Below, piece by piece: positions 1 through 6,316 of a DNA stretch of 8,571 nt. Numbering within the stretch: the stretch's first letter is position 1; each line of letters starts with the position of its first letter. Origin of the DNA: Endobugula sp047619205. GTDB lineage: Bacteria > Pseudomonadota > Gammaproteobacteria > Pseudomonadales > Cellvibrionaceae. The stretch is taken from contig JBLHJR010000096.1 of the NCBI GenBank assembly GCA_047619205.1, positions 1 to 8,571 of the forward strand. The letters are read 5' to 3'. A model generated the notes under the pieces. That model did no database searches and was not told the origin of the DNA. It saw only the letters and a program-made list of their open reading frames with translations. Both the position numbers and the translations under genes were made by a program.

Positions 1-103
1 ATCATTTACGGCCATTTGAACTTCCGGCTCTACAGGCTTTATATCACGATACCCCACATGCTGCGATGCTGTTATCCTAGCCTCTAGTGACGGAAACTCT
101 AGC
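1..103. other. Window-edge segment, possible end or start of an unidentified neighbouring gene
   Basis: This stretch lies beyond the ptrA stop codon and its coding state is ambiguous. A plus-strand frame entering from the left edge stays open for 25 codons and stops at TAG 78-80 (it ends HTP-free as PHAAMLLS), which would be the tail of a gene convergent with ptrA, 23 bp away. On the minus strand another frame is open from ATG 150-148, inside ptrA, to the edge, 50 codons in all. In that frame a later ATG (15-13) has a GGAAG sequence five bases upstream. The two frames share first codon positions, so base composition does not separate them, and I recognise neither peptide. No T-tailed hairpin is visible, so the ptrA terminator is unidentified. 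Confidence 0.3.
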
Positions 104-2947
104 TTACGGATATTGATAGTACGTTTGTGGTTCTGAAAAAATGGGGGCATGATCCACTACCTGTTTATCTGCAACAAACCATAGTGAGCGCTGCTCATTC
201 AATAAAGTACGTTGGTAATACTCGCGCAATTGCGCTGCATCGACTTTATTCACCGCATCAAGTAAACGCTGGCGATAAGAAAAGCTATCATCGCGTTTAA
301 TGATATTTTGCCAATAGCGGCTAGATGAAGCCGCTAAAGTCTGCGGTTTTTCTAATAATTGTGTGGCTACTGAGCGCTGGTATAACGAAAGATCATCAGG
401 AATACTGGCCTTTGACTCGAGAATAAATTGCGTAATGGCCAGCTTAATCGCATCAACTGATGTGCTCGGTGACTGCACAACAAATAAGGAGCCCGGAACC
501 TCTTTAAGGCTCATGCTAGTTAAGAAAACAATATAACCTAACTGCTGCTCTGTACGTAGCTGGGAATAAAAACTAGATTCAAGCACCTGACGCAACAACA
601 GCATTTTCGCTTGGTCATCTATGCCGTCGGCTACACCCTGAACATACAACGCTACAGCGCTGTCACTATGATCAACACGCAAGCTTGTTTGTTTTATACG
701 CTTGCTTGGCTTAACATTAGTCGCATCTCCAGCTGCCAATTTAAGCACTGTTGCAGGAATCACCGCCTCACTCCCCTCACTGAGAAGATTAGTAATTAGG
801 GACTGCCAATCAGCCGCTATTGAAGTGTTGATATTGCCATAGAATAATCCCTGTAATGTTGACCCTTTGCGCCACTCCAAGGCAAACTGCTTTAGCTCAG
901 CGAAACTTATTTTTTCCAATGCTGTTGCCAATGCCTCATCTCCAAAATAAGGCGCATATAAAGTAACCGGGACCTGACTTAACAGTTGACGATATGGGGT
1001 TTTTTTCTGGCTATTATTTAACTGGCGCACTAACTCAGTTTTGATACTATTAAAACGTTCCTCATTTAGGCTGGGCGTCTGCACTTGATTAACGACCATC
1101 GCCAATAATTTACCCATTTTATTATCATAGCCTTGTAGACTGATATCAAAACCACGGCTGTTAGGCCGTAACGAATAGCCAAGCCCGGCCAAAGAAGCTG
1201 GGTAGGTTTTTTCATTTAATGCATCTTTTATCATGCTAGTTAACAATTGATTTGACGCCGCAGCACGCAAAGATGAAGATACCAAAGGCGATTGTACGCG
1301 TAAAGAAATAGTCGCTTTCGGCACTGTAAACTCAACATTTTGCTTAATCCACAATACCGATTTATTTTTGCCTAAGCGTATCTTTTTAGGCTCTGACAAA
1401 TGGGTATCCACAGCAAATAAATGGCTCTGCTCAGGGATAAAAATATTTTTTTGTGGTAGCTGATAACGTTTTTTTAAGTCCGTAGGCAATTTAGCGACCG
1501 TACGGGTCAAAGCGTTGACTGCGTAAGGCACCTGGTAATGATGTGTCACTTTATCGGTTACCGCTTCTGGGTACACTGTACTGACATAAAGATTATCCGG
1601 TGTCATTTTTGCTAATACACTTTTGATAAGTTCAGCATCAAACCTTTTATACAAATAGGCCCCACTAATGACCTCCCCTGCGGGAAAATCATGCAGTTGA
1701 TCGGCTAAATTTCTGACCGCAGAAATAGATGGACCCTTTTCACGAAATTGAAATGCCACCTTGGCTAACTGCTGCTTTTCCGCGTAACGCCATTGCTCCA
1801 CACCGTCTTTATTCACCGTATCTAAGGCATGAAATATTAATGCTCGGATCGTTTCTCGATGCTTAACGCCATTCTCCGTTAAACTCACAGTAATCGAAAA
1901 TGTCGCATTACCGGCACCACTTTCTCCGCCGCCTGCCGACAAGCCCTCAGCCCAGCCTTGTTGTTTCAACAACGATAAAACGCTGCCTTTGCCTTCATGC
2001 CCCAATAAATGCCCCAGATAACTCAAGGGCTTCTCGCCATAATAGGGTTTAACGGAAGGTAGTGGAAAAGTCATACTCATTTGACGAATATTTTTAACGG
2101 GCTTAATAACCACCTCAAACGGTAAAGTATCATCTTCAAATAAAGGCACTCGCAATACACTAGTATCGACCTTACGCTGGGGTATTTGAGCAAAACGCTT
2201 GACCACCATCGCTTTCAGGTCAGCAATAGGCTCCTTACCTAACACCACCAGTGTCATTTGATCGGAAGAATAGTGCTTGTCGTAGAATGCCAATAAATCA
2301 TCTCGGACCGAATCATTAGGACGATTAGCTAATGTCACTAAGCTACCTACGCTAAATTTTGAGTATGGGTGATGGGGGTTTATTAGCTGACGATAGACAT
2401 CATACCCTCGTCGAGAATCATCTTTTATTTTTGCTTGATACTCTGAATGAACCGCATTACGTTCGCGGTCTACATAGGTAGCATCAAATAATGGCGCAAT
2501 AAAAAACTGTGAGAATCGATCAAGAGCCGAGGCTAATTTTTTAGCATCTATGTCAAAAAAATAATTAGTATGTTGTGCACTAGTATAAGCATTATGGCTA
2601 CCCGCATTTTTATTAACAAACGCTTGATAATCTGCAGCATCTGGATATTTTTCGGTACCCAAAAATAACATATGCTCCAGAAAATGCGCTAAACCTTCAC
2701 GATCTTTCGGGTCATCAGAACTGCCGACATGCACATCTAAAGAAGCGGCCGCTTTATCTGCGTCAACATCGGATATCAGTAAGACTTTGAGCTGATTGTC
2801 CAACACTAGGTACTGATATTCTCTAGTGTCAATTTGGCCTTTATTGACTTTTCCTATATCAACCATCGTGGCATGGCTAGACGAAAAATAAAGGCAGGTC
2901 AGTATGAAGAAAAAAAAACGAATCACTACGAGAGAAACGGACAACAT
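104..2947 (-). CDS. ptrA: Periplasmic M16 zinc metallopeptidase, pitrilysin (protease III) type
   Basis: This is a 947-residue M16A endopeptidase, close to the roughly 960 residues of E. coli pitrilysin, expected to cut small proteins and peptides in the periplasm. Residues 1-26 form a signal peptide: a hydrophobic core with four consecutive Phe, then a likely cleavage after SSSHA. The inverted zinc motif HFLEH is at 88-92, with the third ligand Glu169 and the conserved Glu162 in ERNAVHSEY. H88, E91, H92 and E169 carry the same numbers as I recall for E. coli pitrilysin. The C-terminal half keeps LRTEQQLGYIVF, with Arg798 and Tyr805 spaced like the substrate-binding pair of insulin-degrading enzyme. 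The four-domain clamshell therefore looks complete and active. The ATG at 2947-2945 is preceded by AAGGTAA about 10 bases away. A run of nine T on the coding strand lies in the signal-peptide codons. The family is certain; pitrilysin orthology rests on length and motifs. Confidence 0.93.
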   Translation of the reverse strand: MLSVSLVVIRFFFFILTCLYFSSSHATMVDIGKVNKGQIDTREYQYLVLDNQLKVLLISDVDADKAAASLDVHVGSSDDPKDREGLAHFLEHMLFLGTEKYPDAADYQAFVNKNAGSHNAYTSAQHTNYFFDIDAKKLASALDRFSQFFIAPLFDATYVDRERNAVHSEYQAKIKDDSRRGYDVYRQLINPHHPYSKFSVGSLVTLANRPNDSVRDDLLAFYDKHYSSDQMTLVVLGKEPIADLKAMVVKRFAQIPQRKVDTSVLRVPLFEDDTLPFEVVIKPVKNIRQMSMTFPLPSVKPYYGEKPLSYLGHLLGHEGKGSVLSLLKQQGWAEGLSAGGGESGAGNATFSITVSLTENGVKHRETIRALIFHALDTVNKDGVEQWRYAEKQQLAKVAFQFREKGPSISAVRNLADQLHDFPAGEVISGAYLYKRFDAELIKSVLAKMTPDNLYVSTVYPEAVTDKVTHHYQVPYAVNALTRTVAKLPTDLKKRYQLPQKNIFIPEQSHLFAVDTHLSEPKKIRLGKNKSVLWIKQNVEFTVPKATISLRVQSPLVSSSLRAAASNQLLTSMIKDALNEKTYPASLAGLGYSLRPNSRGFDISLQGYDNKMGKLLAMVVNQVQTPSLNEERFNSIKTELVRQLNNSQKKTPYRQLLSQVPVTLYAPYFGDEALATALEKISFAELKQFALEWRKGSTLQGLFYGNINTSIAADWQSLITNLLSEGSEAVIPATVLKLAAGDATNVKPSKRIKQTSLRVDHSDSAVALYVQGVADGIDDQAKMLLLRQVLESSFYSQLRTEQQLGYIVFLTSMSLKEVPGSLFVVQSPSTSVDAIKLAITQFILESKASIPDDLSLYQRSVATQLLEKPQTLAASSSRYWQNIIKRDDSFSYRQRLLDAVNKVDAAQLREYYQRTLLNEQRSLWFVADKQVVDHAPIFSEPQTYYQYP

Positions 2948-2982
2948 ATTATTGGTTACCTTATATTTTTGACTATACTTTG

Positions 2983-3012
2983 CTTATAACTTGTTGCTTG
3001 CGGGCTGTTCAA
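2983..3012 (-). promoter_or_regulatory. Probable sigma70-type promoter of ptrA
   Basis: Read on the minus strand, TTGAAC (3012-3007) is followed after 18 bp by TATAAG (2988-2983). These match the -35 consensus at four of six bases and the -10 at five of six. Transcription would start near 2976, giving a leader of about 30 bases that contains the AAGGTAA ribosome site (2962-2956) and ends at the ptrA ATG. The -35 element is the distal end of the last unit of the adjacent 16-bp tandem array. The promoter is predicted from sequence only. Confidence 0.5.
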
Positions 3013-3092
3013 TTATAAGAAAGTTCAACTATAGGAAAGTTCAACTATAGGAAAGTTCAACTATAGGAAAGCTCAACTGTCAGCAAGTTCAA
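3007..3092. repeat. Tandem 16-bp repeat array overlapping the perM 3' end
   Basis: Five 16-bp units stand head to tail. Unit 1 (3007-3022) is GTTCAATTATAAGAAA. Units 2, 3 and 4 (3023-3038, 3039-3054, 3055-3070) are identical GTTCAACTATAGGAAA. Unit 5 (3071-3086) is the diverged GCTCAACTGTCAGCAA, and GTTCAA (3087-3092) begins a sixth. Unit 5 and the partial unit lie in perM coding sequence: they contain its stop codon (3075-3073) and the codons for the C-terminal ELADS. The array therefore seems to have grown by duplication from the 3' end of perM into the perM-ptrA gap. Identity of the three middle copies suggests recent expansion or homogenisation. Each copy carries TTGAAC on the minus strand, and the outermost one is positioned as the ptrA -35 box. 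Confidence 0.92.
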
Positions 3093-4179
3093 TGACATCT
3101 GCACTATCAAGACTAGATTCAACCACCATTTTTTGCGGCGAAGGCCACGCATTAATGACGGCTTTAACTAGGGTAGCCAAAGGAATGGCAAAGAACACGC
3201 CCCAAAACCCCCACAAACCACCAAAAACCAATACGGCCAAGATGATCGCAACAGGATGTAATTTCACCGCTTCAGAAAAAAGTAACGGCACTAAGACATT
3301 GCCATCCAAACCCTGAATAACAAAATAGACAATACTTAAGTAAAGAAGTTCGTAACCCCAACCCCACTGAAAGAAGCCAATCAATAATACGGGGATAGTG
3401 ACTAATACTGCACCGATGTATGGAATTACCACCGATAGACCAACCGCCAACGCTAATAAAATGGCGTAATCCAAACCTAAAATAGTGAAGCAAACATATG
3501 AACTCGAGCCGACCACTACTATCTCTATGGTTTTACCACGAACATAATTAGCAATTTGTTGGTTCATCTCTGCAAAAATTTTATTCATTACTGGTCGCTC
3601 TGAGGGCAAAATAGAACTCACCCAAGCGAGCATTAAACGACTATCCTTTAAAAAGAAAAAAACTAATAAAGGCACTAATATCATATACAGTAAAACGGTT
3701 AATAATACGGGTAAATTGGCGACCGAAAAAGACACGATCACTTGACCAAACGAGGCTAAGCGAGTACTTGCATGAAGGATTAATTGTTCGATCTGTAGCT
3801 CCGAGATAAACGTAGGGTAGGCTTCAGGAAGATGCAAGAATAGGTCACGTCCTTGGGTGATCATACGTGGCAACTCTTTCGATAAGCGCAACGCTTGCTC
3901 CCATAATGCGGGGATAATAAATAGCAAAGCGGCGACCATGGCGCCCACTAATAATAAAAGTGCAACGCTAACGGCAGACCAGTGTGGCAAACCTTTGGCT
4001 TTTAACCAAATCACTATTCCCTGCATTAAAAAAGCAATAATAATAGCCGCAATCACAGGACCCAAAACATCGCCCATACCCCATAGAATAAAAAAGGAAA
4101 TAGACAATAATACAACGACTAATACTGCTTCTTCATTGTGGAAATAACGGTCAATCCAAGTGCGGATAATGGGCATCAT
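3073..4179 (-). CDS. perM: PerM / AI-2E family inner-membrane transporter
   Basis: This 368-residue polytopic membrane protein belongs to the AI-2 exporter (AI-2E, formerly UPF0118) family. Members include PerM, the AI-2 exporter TqsA and sodium/proton antiporters, so the substrate cannot be read from sequence. Hydrophobic segments lie near residues 18-34, 36-59, 66-90, 150-177, 216-235, 237-268, 272-290 and 306-342. A soluble, partly amphipathic stretch at about 91-148 sits between the third and fourth, as usual for the family. Family motifs include YVRGK (212-216), VIPYIGA (251-257) and the GGLWGFWGVFFAIPLA block (320-335). Two ATG codons stand in tandem at the start, with a weak AGAAG upstream, so either could be used. 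The tusA-like gene ends 53 bp upstream on the same strand, suggesting co-transcription. The final codons and stop fall inside a 16-bp tandem repeat array, so the C-terminus may vary between strains. Confidence 0.9.
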   Translation of the reverse strand: MMPIIRTWIDRYFHNEEAVLVVVLLSISFFILWGMGDVLGPVIAAIIIAFLMQGIVIWLKAKGLPHWSAVSVALLLLVGAMVAALLFIIPALWEQALRLSKELPRMITQGRDLFLHLPEAYPTFISELQIEQLILHASTRLASFGQVIVSFSVANLPVLLTVLLYMILVPLLVFFFLKDSRLMLAWVSSILPSERPVMNKIFAEMNQQIANYVRGKTIEIVVVGSSSYVCFTILGLDYAILLALAVGLSVVIPYIGAVLVTIPVLLIGFFQWGWGYELLYLSIVYFVIQGLDGNVLVPLLFSEAVKLHPVAIILAVLVFGGLWGFWGVFFAIPLATLVKAVINAWPSPQKMVVESSLDSADVIELADS

Positions 4180-4225
4180 AACTTCTATTCTCTGGATTAG
4201 TACTTAGCAAAAGCCTACTTAAGCG

Positions 4226-4249
4226 TTTTGTATCAAGCTTTTTGTATCA
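4226..4249. repeat. Short direct repeat at the tusA stop codon
   Basis: TTTTGTATCA occurs at 4226-4235 and again at 4240-4249, a period of 14 bp. The inner copy encodes the last residues of the TusA-like protein (IQKA), and the outer copy contains its TGA stop (4235-4233). Because 14 is not a multiple of three, the second TGA is out of frame with the first. The pattern resembles a small tandem duplication across the 3' end of the gene, as at the 3' end of perM. Confidence 0.7.
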
Positions 4250-4460
4250 GGTATTGATAATGGCCATCTTGATCGGTGAATTTAATCATGCTATGTTCAC
4301 TCAAATCAATAAAGCTGTGAAAGTCTCTTACTGAACCCCCATCAGTGGCCAATACTAGTAAATATTCACCCGATTCGATTTGATGTAAACCTTGCTTGGC
4401 TTTCAATAATGGCAAAGGGCAAGATAATCTCTTTGCATCAATGGTTTTAGCGATTATCAT
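4233..4460 (-). CDS. tusA: TusA/SirA family sulfur carrier protein
   Basis: This 75-residue cytoplasmic protein has the TusA fold signature. The CPLPLLK motif (14-20) supplies the active Cys14, which in characterised relatives accepts persulfide sulfur from a cysteine desulfurase. The downstream segment TDGGSVRDFHSF corresponds to the family's usual TxDPxxxxDIxxF block, though the DP pair is replaced. E. coli TusA passes sulfur toward tRNA thiolation. From memory, the Pseudomonas relative encoded beside bepA (PA1006) has been tied to molybdenum-cofactor-dependent nitrate respiration, so a non-tRNA role is possible here. The gene is divergent from bepA and lies 53 bp upstream of perM on the same strand, probably as the first gene of that unit. 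No clear Shine-Dalgarno sequence precedes its ATG. Family assignment is firm; the symbol is family-level. Confidence 0.88.
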   Translation of the reverse strand: MIIAKTIDAKRLSCPLPLLKAKQGLHQIESGEYLLVLATDGGSVRDFHSFIDLSEHSMIKFTDQDGHYQYLIQKA

Positions 4461-4514
4461 GGTATTTATGAACTACTGTTACTATTTATGTCTAACTAAG
4501 TGGCAGTAAATGAG

Positions 4515-4524
4515 ATTATATAAT
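4515..4524. promoter_or_regulatory. Palindromic TATAAT, candidate -10 of the tusA-perM unit
   Basis: ATTATATAAT (4515-4524) is a perfect 10-bp palindrome, so a consensus TATAAT is present on both strands (4520-4515 minus, 4519-4524 plus). On the minus strand it would start transcription near 4508 and give tusA a leader of about 48 bases. On the plus strand it would give bepA a leader of about 115 bases. Neither strand has a convincing -35 box at 16-18 bp, so the assignment is tentative and an activator might be needed. Confidence 0.35.
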
Positions 4525-4569
4525 TAACTGATACTTAAAACCCTAGCATAACAAATACCACCCCCTTTG

Positions 4570-4602
4570 CGAGAATTTCTATTCAATTATTCTCGATTTT
4601 TT
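4570..4602 (+). terminator. Terminator-like hairpin and T-run in the bepA leader region
   Basis: CGAGAAT (4570-4576) pairs perfectly with ATTCTCG (4589-4595) around a 12-base loop and is followed on the plus strand by ATTTTTT (4596-4602). The stem has only three G-C pairs, so it would be weak. It points in the direction of bepA and ends 43 bases before the bepA ATG. The minus strand has no T-run after it, so it is not a tusA element. It could end stray plus-strand transcripts or attenuate bepA if that promoter lies further upstream. Confidence 0.4.
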
Positions 4603-4645
4603 ACTAGTGGATGTTATAAGCGAACGGGCTCTAAAAGAAAAAATA

Positions 4646-6103
4646 ATGGCTATAATGAAACCTCAGATTTTAGTTGGCTTTATACTACTGTTTAGCTTAT
4701 TCACCATATCCCCCTCACTCTATGCTAACAACAGCATTGAATTACCTTCTATCGGTGACATCAGTGTTACCACCATTAGCGAAGAACAACGCATTGGCTC
4801 TGCCTGGCTAAAACAATATCGACGCCAAGTGCCTACCTCGGCAGACCTCATTATCATTGATTATCTTGAAAAACTGTTAGAATCCTTAGCCTCCCATAGT
4901 GATGTTGATTATCCCTCGCTATCGCTGGTGGTCGCTAAAAACCCTAGCTTAAATGCTTTTGCTGTACCTGGCGGTGTTATAGGCATTCATACAGGGTTAT
5001 TTAACTATGCTAAAACCGAGCAACAATTAGCCTCCGTACTCAGCCACGAACTCGCCCACCTGAGTCAACGACATTATGCTAGAGGGGTAGACAAACAGAA
5101 AAGTCAATCACTCACCACAATGGCTACATTACTTGCTAGCTTAATACTGGTTGCCACTACAGATGGCGATGCTGGAATTGCGGCTTTATCTGCTTCACAG
5201 GCTTATGCGATTGATCAACAATTACGCTTTAGCCGCAGCTTTGAACGGGAGGCAGATCGTATCGGTATGGATATTTTAGTCAAAGCCGGCATGGACCCTC
5301 ACGCAACAGAAGCAATGTTTACACAAATGGAAAGATTGACCCGCTTTTCATCCAAGCCTCCCGAATTTTTACTCACACACCCCTTAACCACTAACCGAAT
5401 TATTGATGCTATTAACCTAGCCAGACAATATCCTAAACGTGAGGTAACAGAAAATATTAACTATCAACTGGTCCGCGCACGAGCATTACTTGATACGGAA
5501 GAGTCTCCACAGCAAGCCATTATTCGTTTTAGACGTGAACTATCTGGATTTGACACGTCCATTGATGGCAGCCGCTATGGATTAGCCGTTGCATTAAATG
5601 ACGACGAAAAATTTGATGAAGCAGAAAAAAATCTACAGATATTATTAGAAAAATACCCCGACAACCTAATACTGAGAATCACTCAAAGTGATATTTTAGC
5701 AGGCAAAGGCCAAGCAGAAGCCGCCATTATGAGTATCAAAGCATTGCTAAAGCAGCACCCAAGTTATTTTCCATTGGCCATGCAGTTGAGCCAACTCTAT
5801 CGAAGACAACAGAACTACACTGATGCAAAAAATGTATTAATACAGATGTCTGAGCAGCGCAAACAAGACCCTGCTATTTGGTATGAACTGGCGGAAGTTG
5901 CCGGCCTCAATAACGATACCTCACAGCTACATAAAGCCCGTGCAGAGTACTTTATTTTACATGCTAATTTTGATAACGCAGAGCAACAATTACAAGCTTT
6001 GTTAACGCGAGAGGGGTTAATTAACAAACAGTCCTTATTCTACCTTTACGCCCAACAGCGCATTGAAAATTTAGACAAACTACGCAAGTCAGCTAAGTTA
6101 TAG
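4646..6103 (+). CDS. bepA: BepA-type M48 zinc metalloprotease with C-terminal TPR domain
   Basis: BepA is a periplasmic protease and chaperone that helps assemble LptD and other outer-membrane proteins with the BAM complex and degrades stalled clients. From the ATG at 4646 the product has 485 residues, against 487 in E. coli. Residues 1-27 are a signal peptide ending SPSLYA before NNS. The zinc site is HELAH (134-138) with Glu202 in EREADRIG. His245 in THPLTTNR matches the His246 switch ligand of E. coli BepA, which restrains activity. TPR-type helices follow from about residue 310 to the end, including a repeat beginning near GLAVALNDDEKFDEAE. The frame extends to a GTG at 4607, but that start has no ribosome site and puts a charged stretch before the signal peptide. 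ATG 4646 has a purine-rich stretch (AAAAGAAAAA) upstream; ATG 4655 is a second option. bepA is divergent from tusA-perM and convergent with the GGDEF-EAL gene. Confidence 0.92.
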   Translation: MAIMKPQILVGFILLFSLFTISPSLYANNSIELPSIGDISVTTISEEQRIGSAWLKQYRRQVPTSADLIIIDYLEKLLESLASHSDVDYPSLSLVVAKNPSLNAFAVPGGVIGIHTGLFNYAKTEQQLASVLSHELAHLSQRHYARGVDKQKSQSLTTMATLLASLILVATTDGDAGIAALSASQAYAIDQQLRFSRSFEREADRIGMDILVKAGMDPHATEAMFTQMERLTRFSSKPPEFLLTHPLTTNRIIDAINLARQYPKREVTENINYQLVRARALLDTEESPQQAIIRFRRELSGFDTSIDGSRYGLAVALNDDEKFDEAEKNLQILLEKYPDNLILRITQSDILAGKGQAEAAIMSIKALLKQHPSYFPLAMQLSQLYRRQQNYTDAKNVLIQMSEQRKQDPAIWYELAEVAGLNNDTSQLHKARAEYFILHANFDNAEQQLQALLTREGLINKQSLFYLYAQQRIENLDKLRKSAKL

Positions 6104-6128
6104 GCTTGAAACTCATACAGAAAAAGAG

Positions 6129-6316
6129 CTCATTAACATAAGCCTAAATACCGCATGTGAATTGTTGTGATACAACGTTTCTCCGCAGTCATGGTTCCGG
6201 TAGCGCTTAAAGGCGCCTACTGTTGCGGCTCTAACAAATGACATCTATGTCACCATGCAAAACCTGCATACAGTCATGCCTTAGAAGGAAGCGGCAGATT
6301 CAACTGTGTTAATGAG
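6129..6316. repeat. Convergent intergenic block bracketed by a 10-bp inverted repeat
   Basis: The gap between the bepA stop and the GGDEF-EAL stop (6104-6308) contains no gene I recognise. CTCATTAACA (6129-6138) and TGTTAATGAG (6307-6316) are perfect inverted copies 168 bp apart, and the right copy includes the stop codon of the GGDEF-EAL gene. Between them lie smaller inverted repeats: GTTGT/ACAAC (6164-6176), TGACAT/ATGTCA (6239-6252) and ATGCA/TGCAT (6255-6269). There is also a direct repeat CAGTCATG (6186-6193, 6271-6278). On the minus strand the distal arm is followed directly by CTCTTTTTC (6128-6120). The folded RNA could therefore serve as an unusually large 3' structure with a U-run for the GGDEF-EAL transcript. 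No target-site duplication is evident at the ends, so a mobile element is not established. Confidence 0.5.

Noticed and set aside
3023..3070. Promoters inside each 16-bp unit from TTGAAC and TATAG
   Set aside because: Within the array the spacing between the boxes is about 5 or 21 bp, outside the usual range. Only the outermost TTGAAC pairs well with an external -10.
3007..3092. CRISPR array
   Set aside because: The units are directly adjacent 16-mers with no spacers, and no cas gene is present.
3092..4147. Plus-strand ORFs opposite perM (3092-3316, 3857-4147)
   Set aside because: They are antisense shadows of a well-supported membrane protein gene, with no motifs of their own.
4468..4509. 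13-codon plus-strand ORF rich in Tyr and Cys upstream of the hairpin, resembling an attenuator leader peptide
   Set aside because: It has no ribosome site and no promoter upstream of it, and bepA is not a biosynthetic gene where such a leader would make sense.
4607..4645. GTG-initiated N-terminal extension of bepA
   Set aside because: No ribosome site precedes the GTG, which immediately follows the T-run of the hairpin. The extension places a charged segment ahead of the signal peptide, and the ATG at 4646 gives the family's usual length and zinc-ligand numbering.
6113..6244. 43-codon minus-strand ORF in the convergent gap
   Set aside because: It has only a weak GGTG upstream, no recognisable motif, and competes with other short open frames in the same structured stretch.
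6129..6316. Integron attC site or group II intron end
   Set aside because: The GTTRRRY/RYYYAAC core pair of attC is not present in the right arrangement, and no integrase or reverse transcriptase sequence is nearby.
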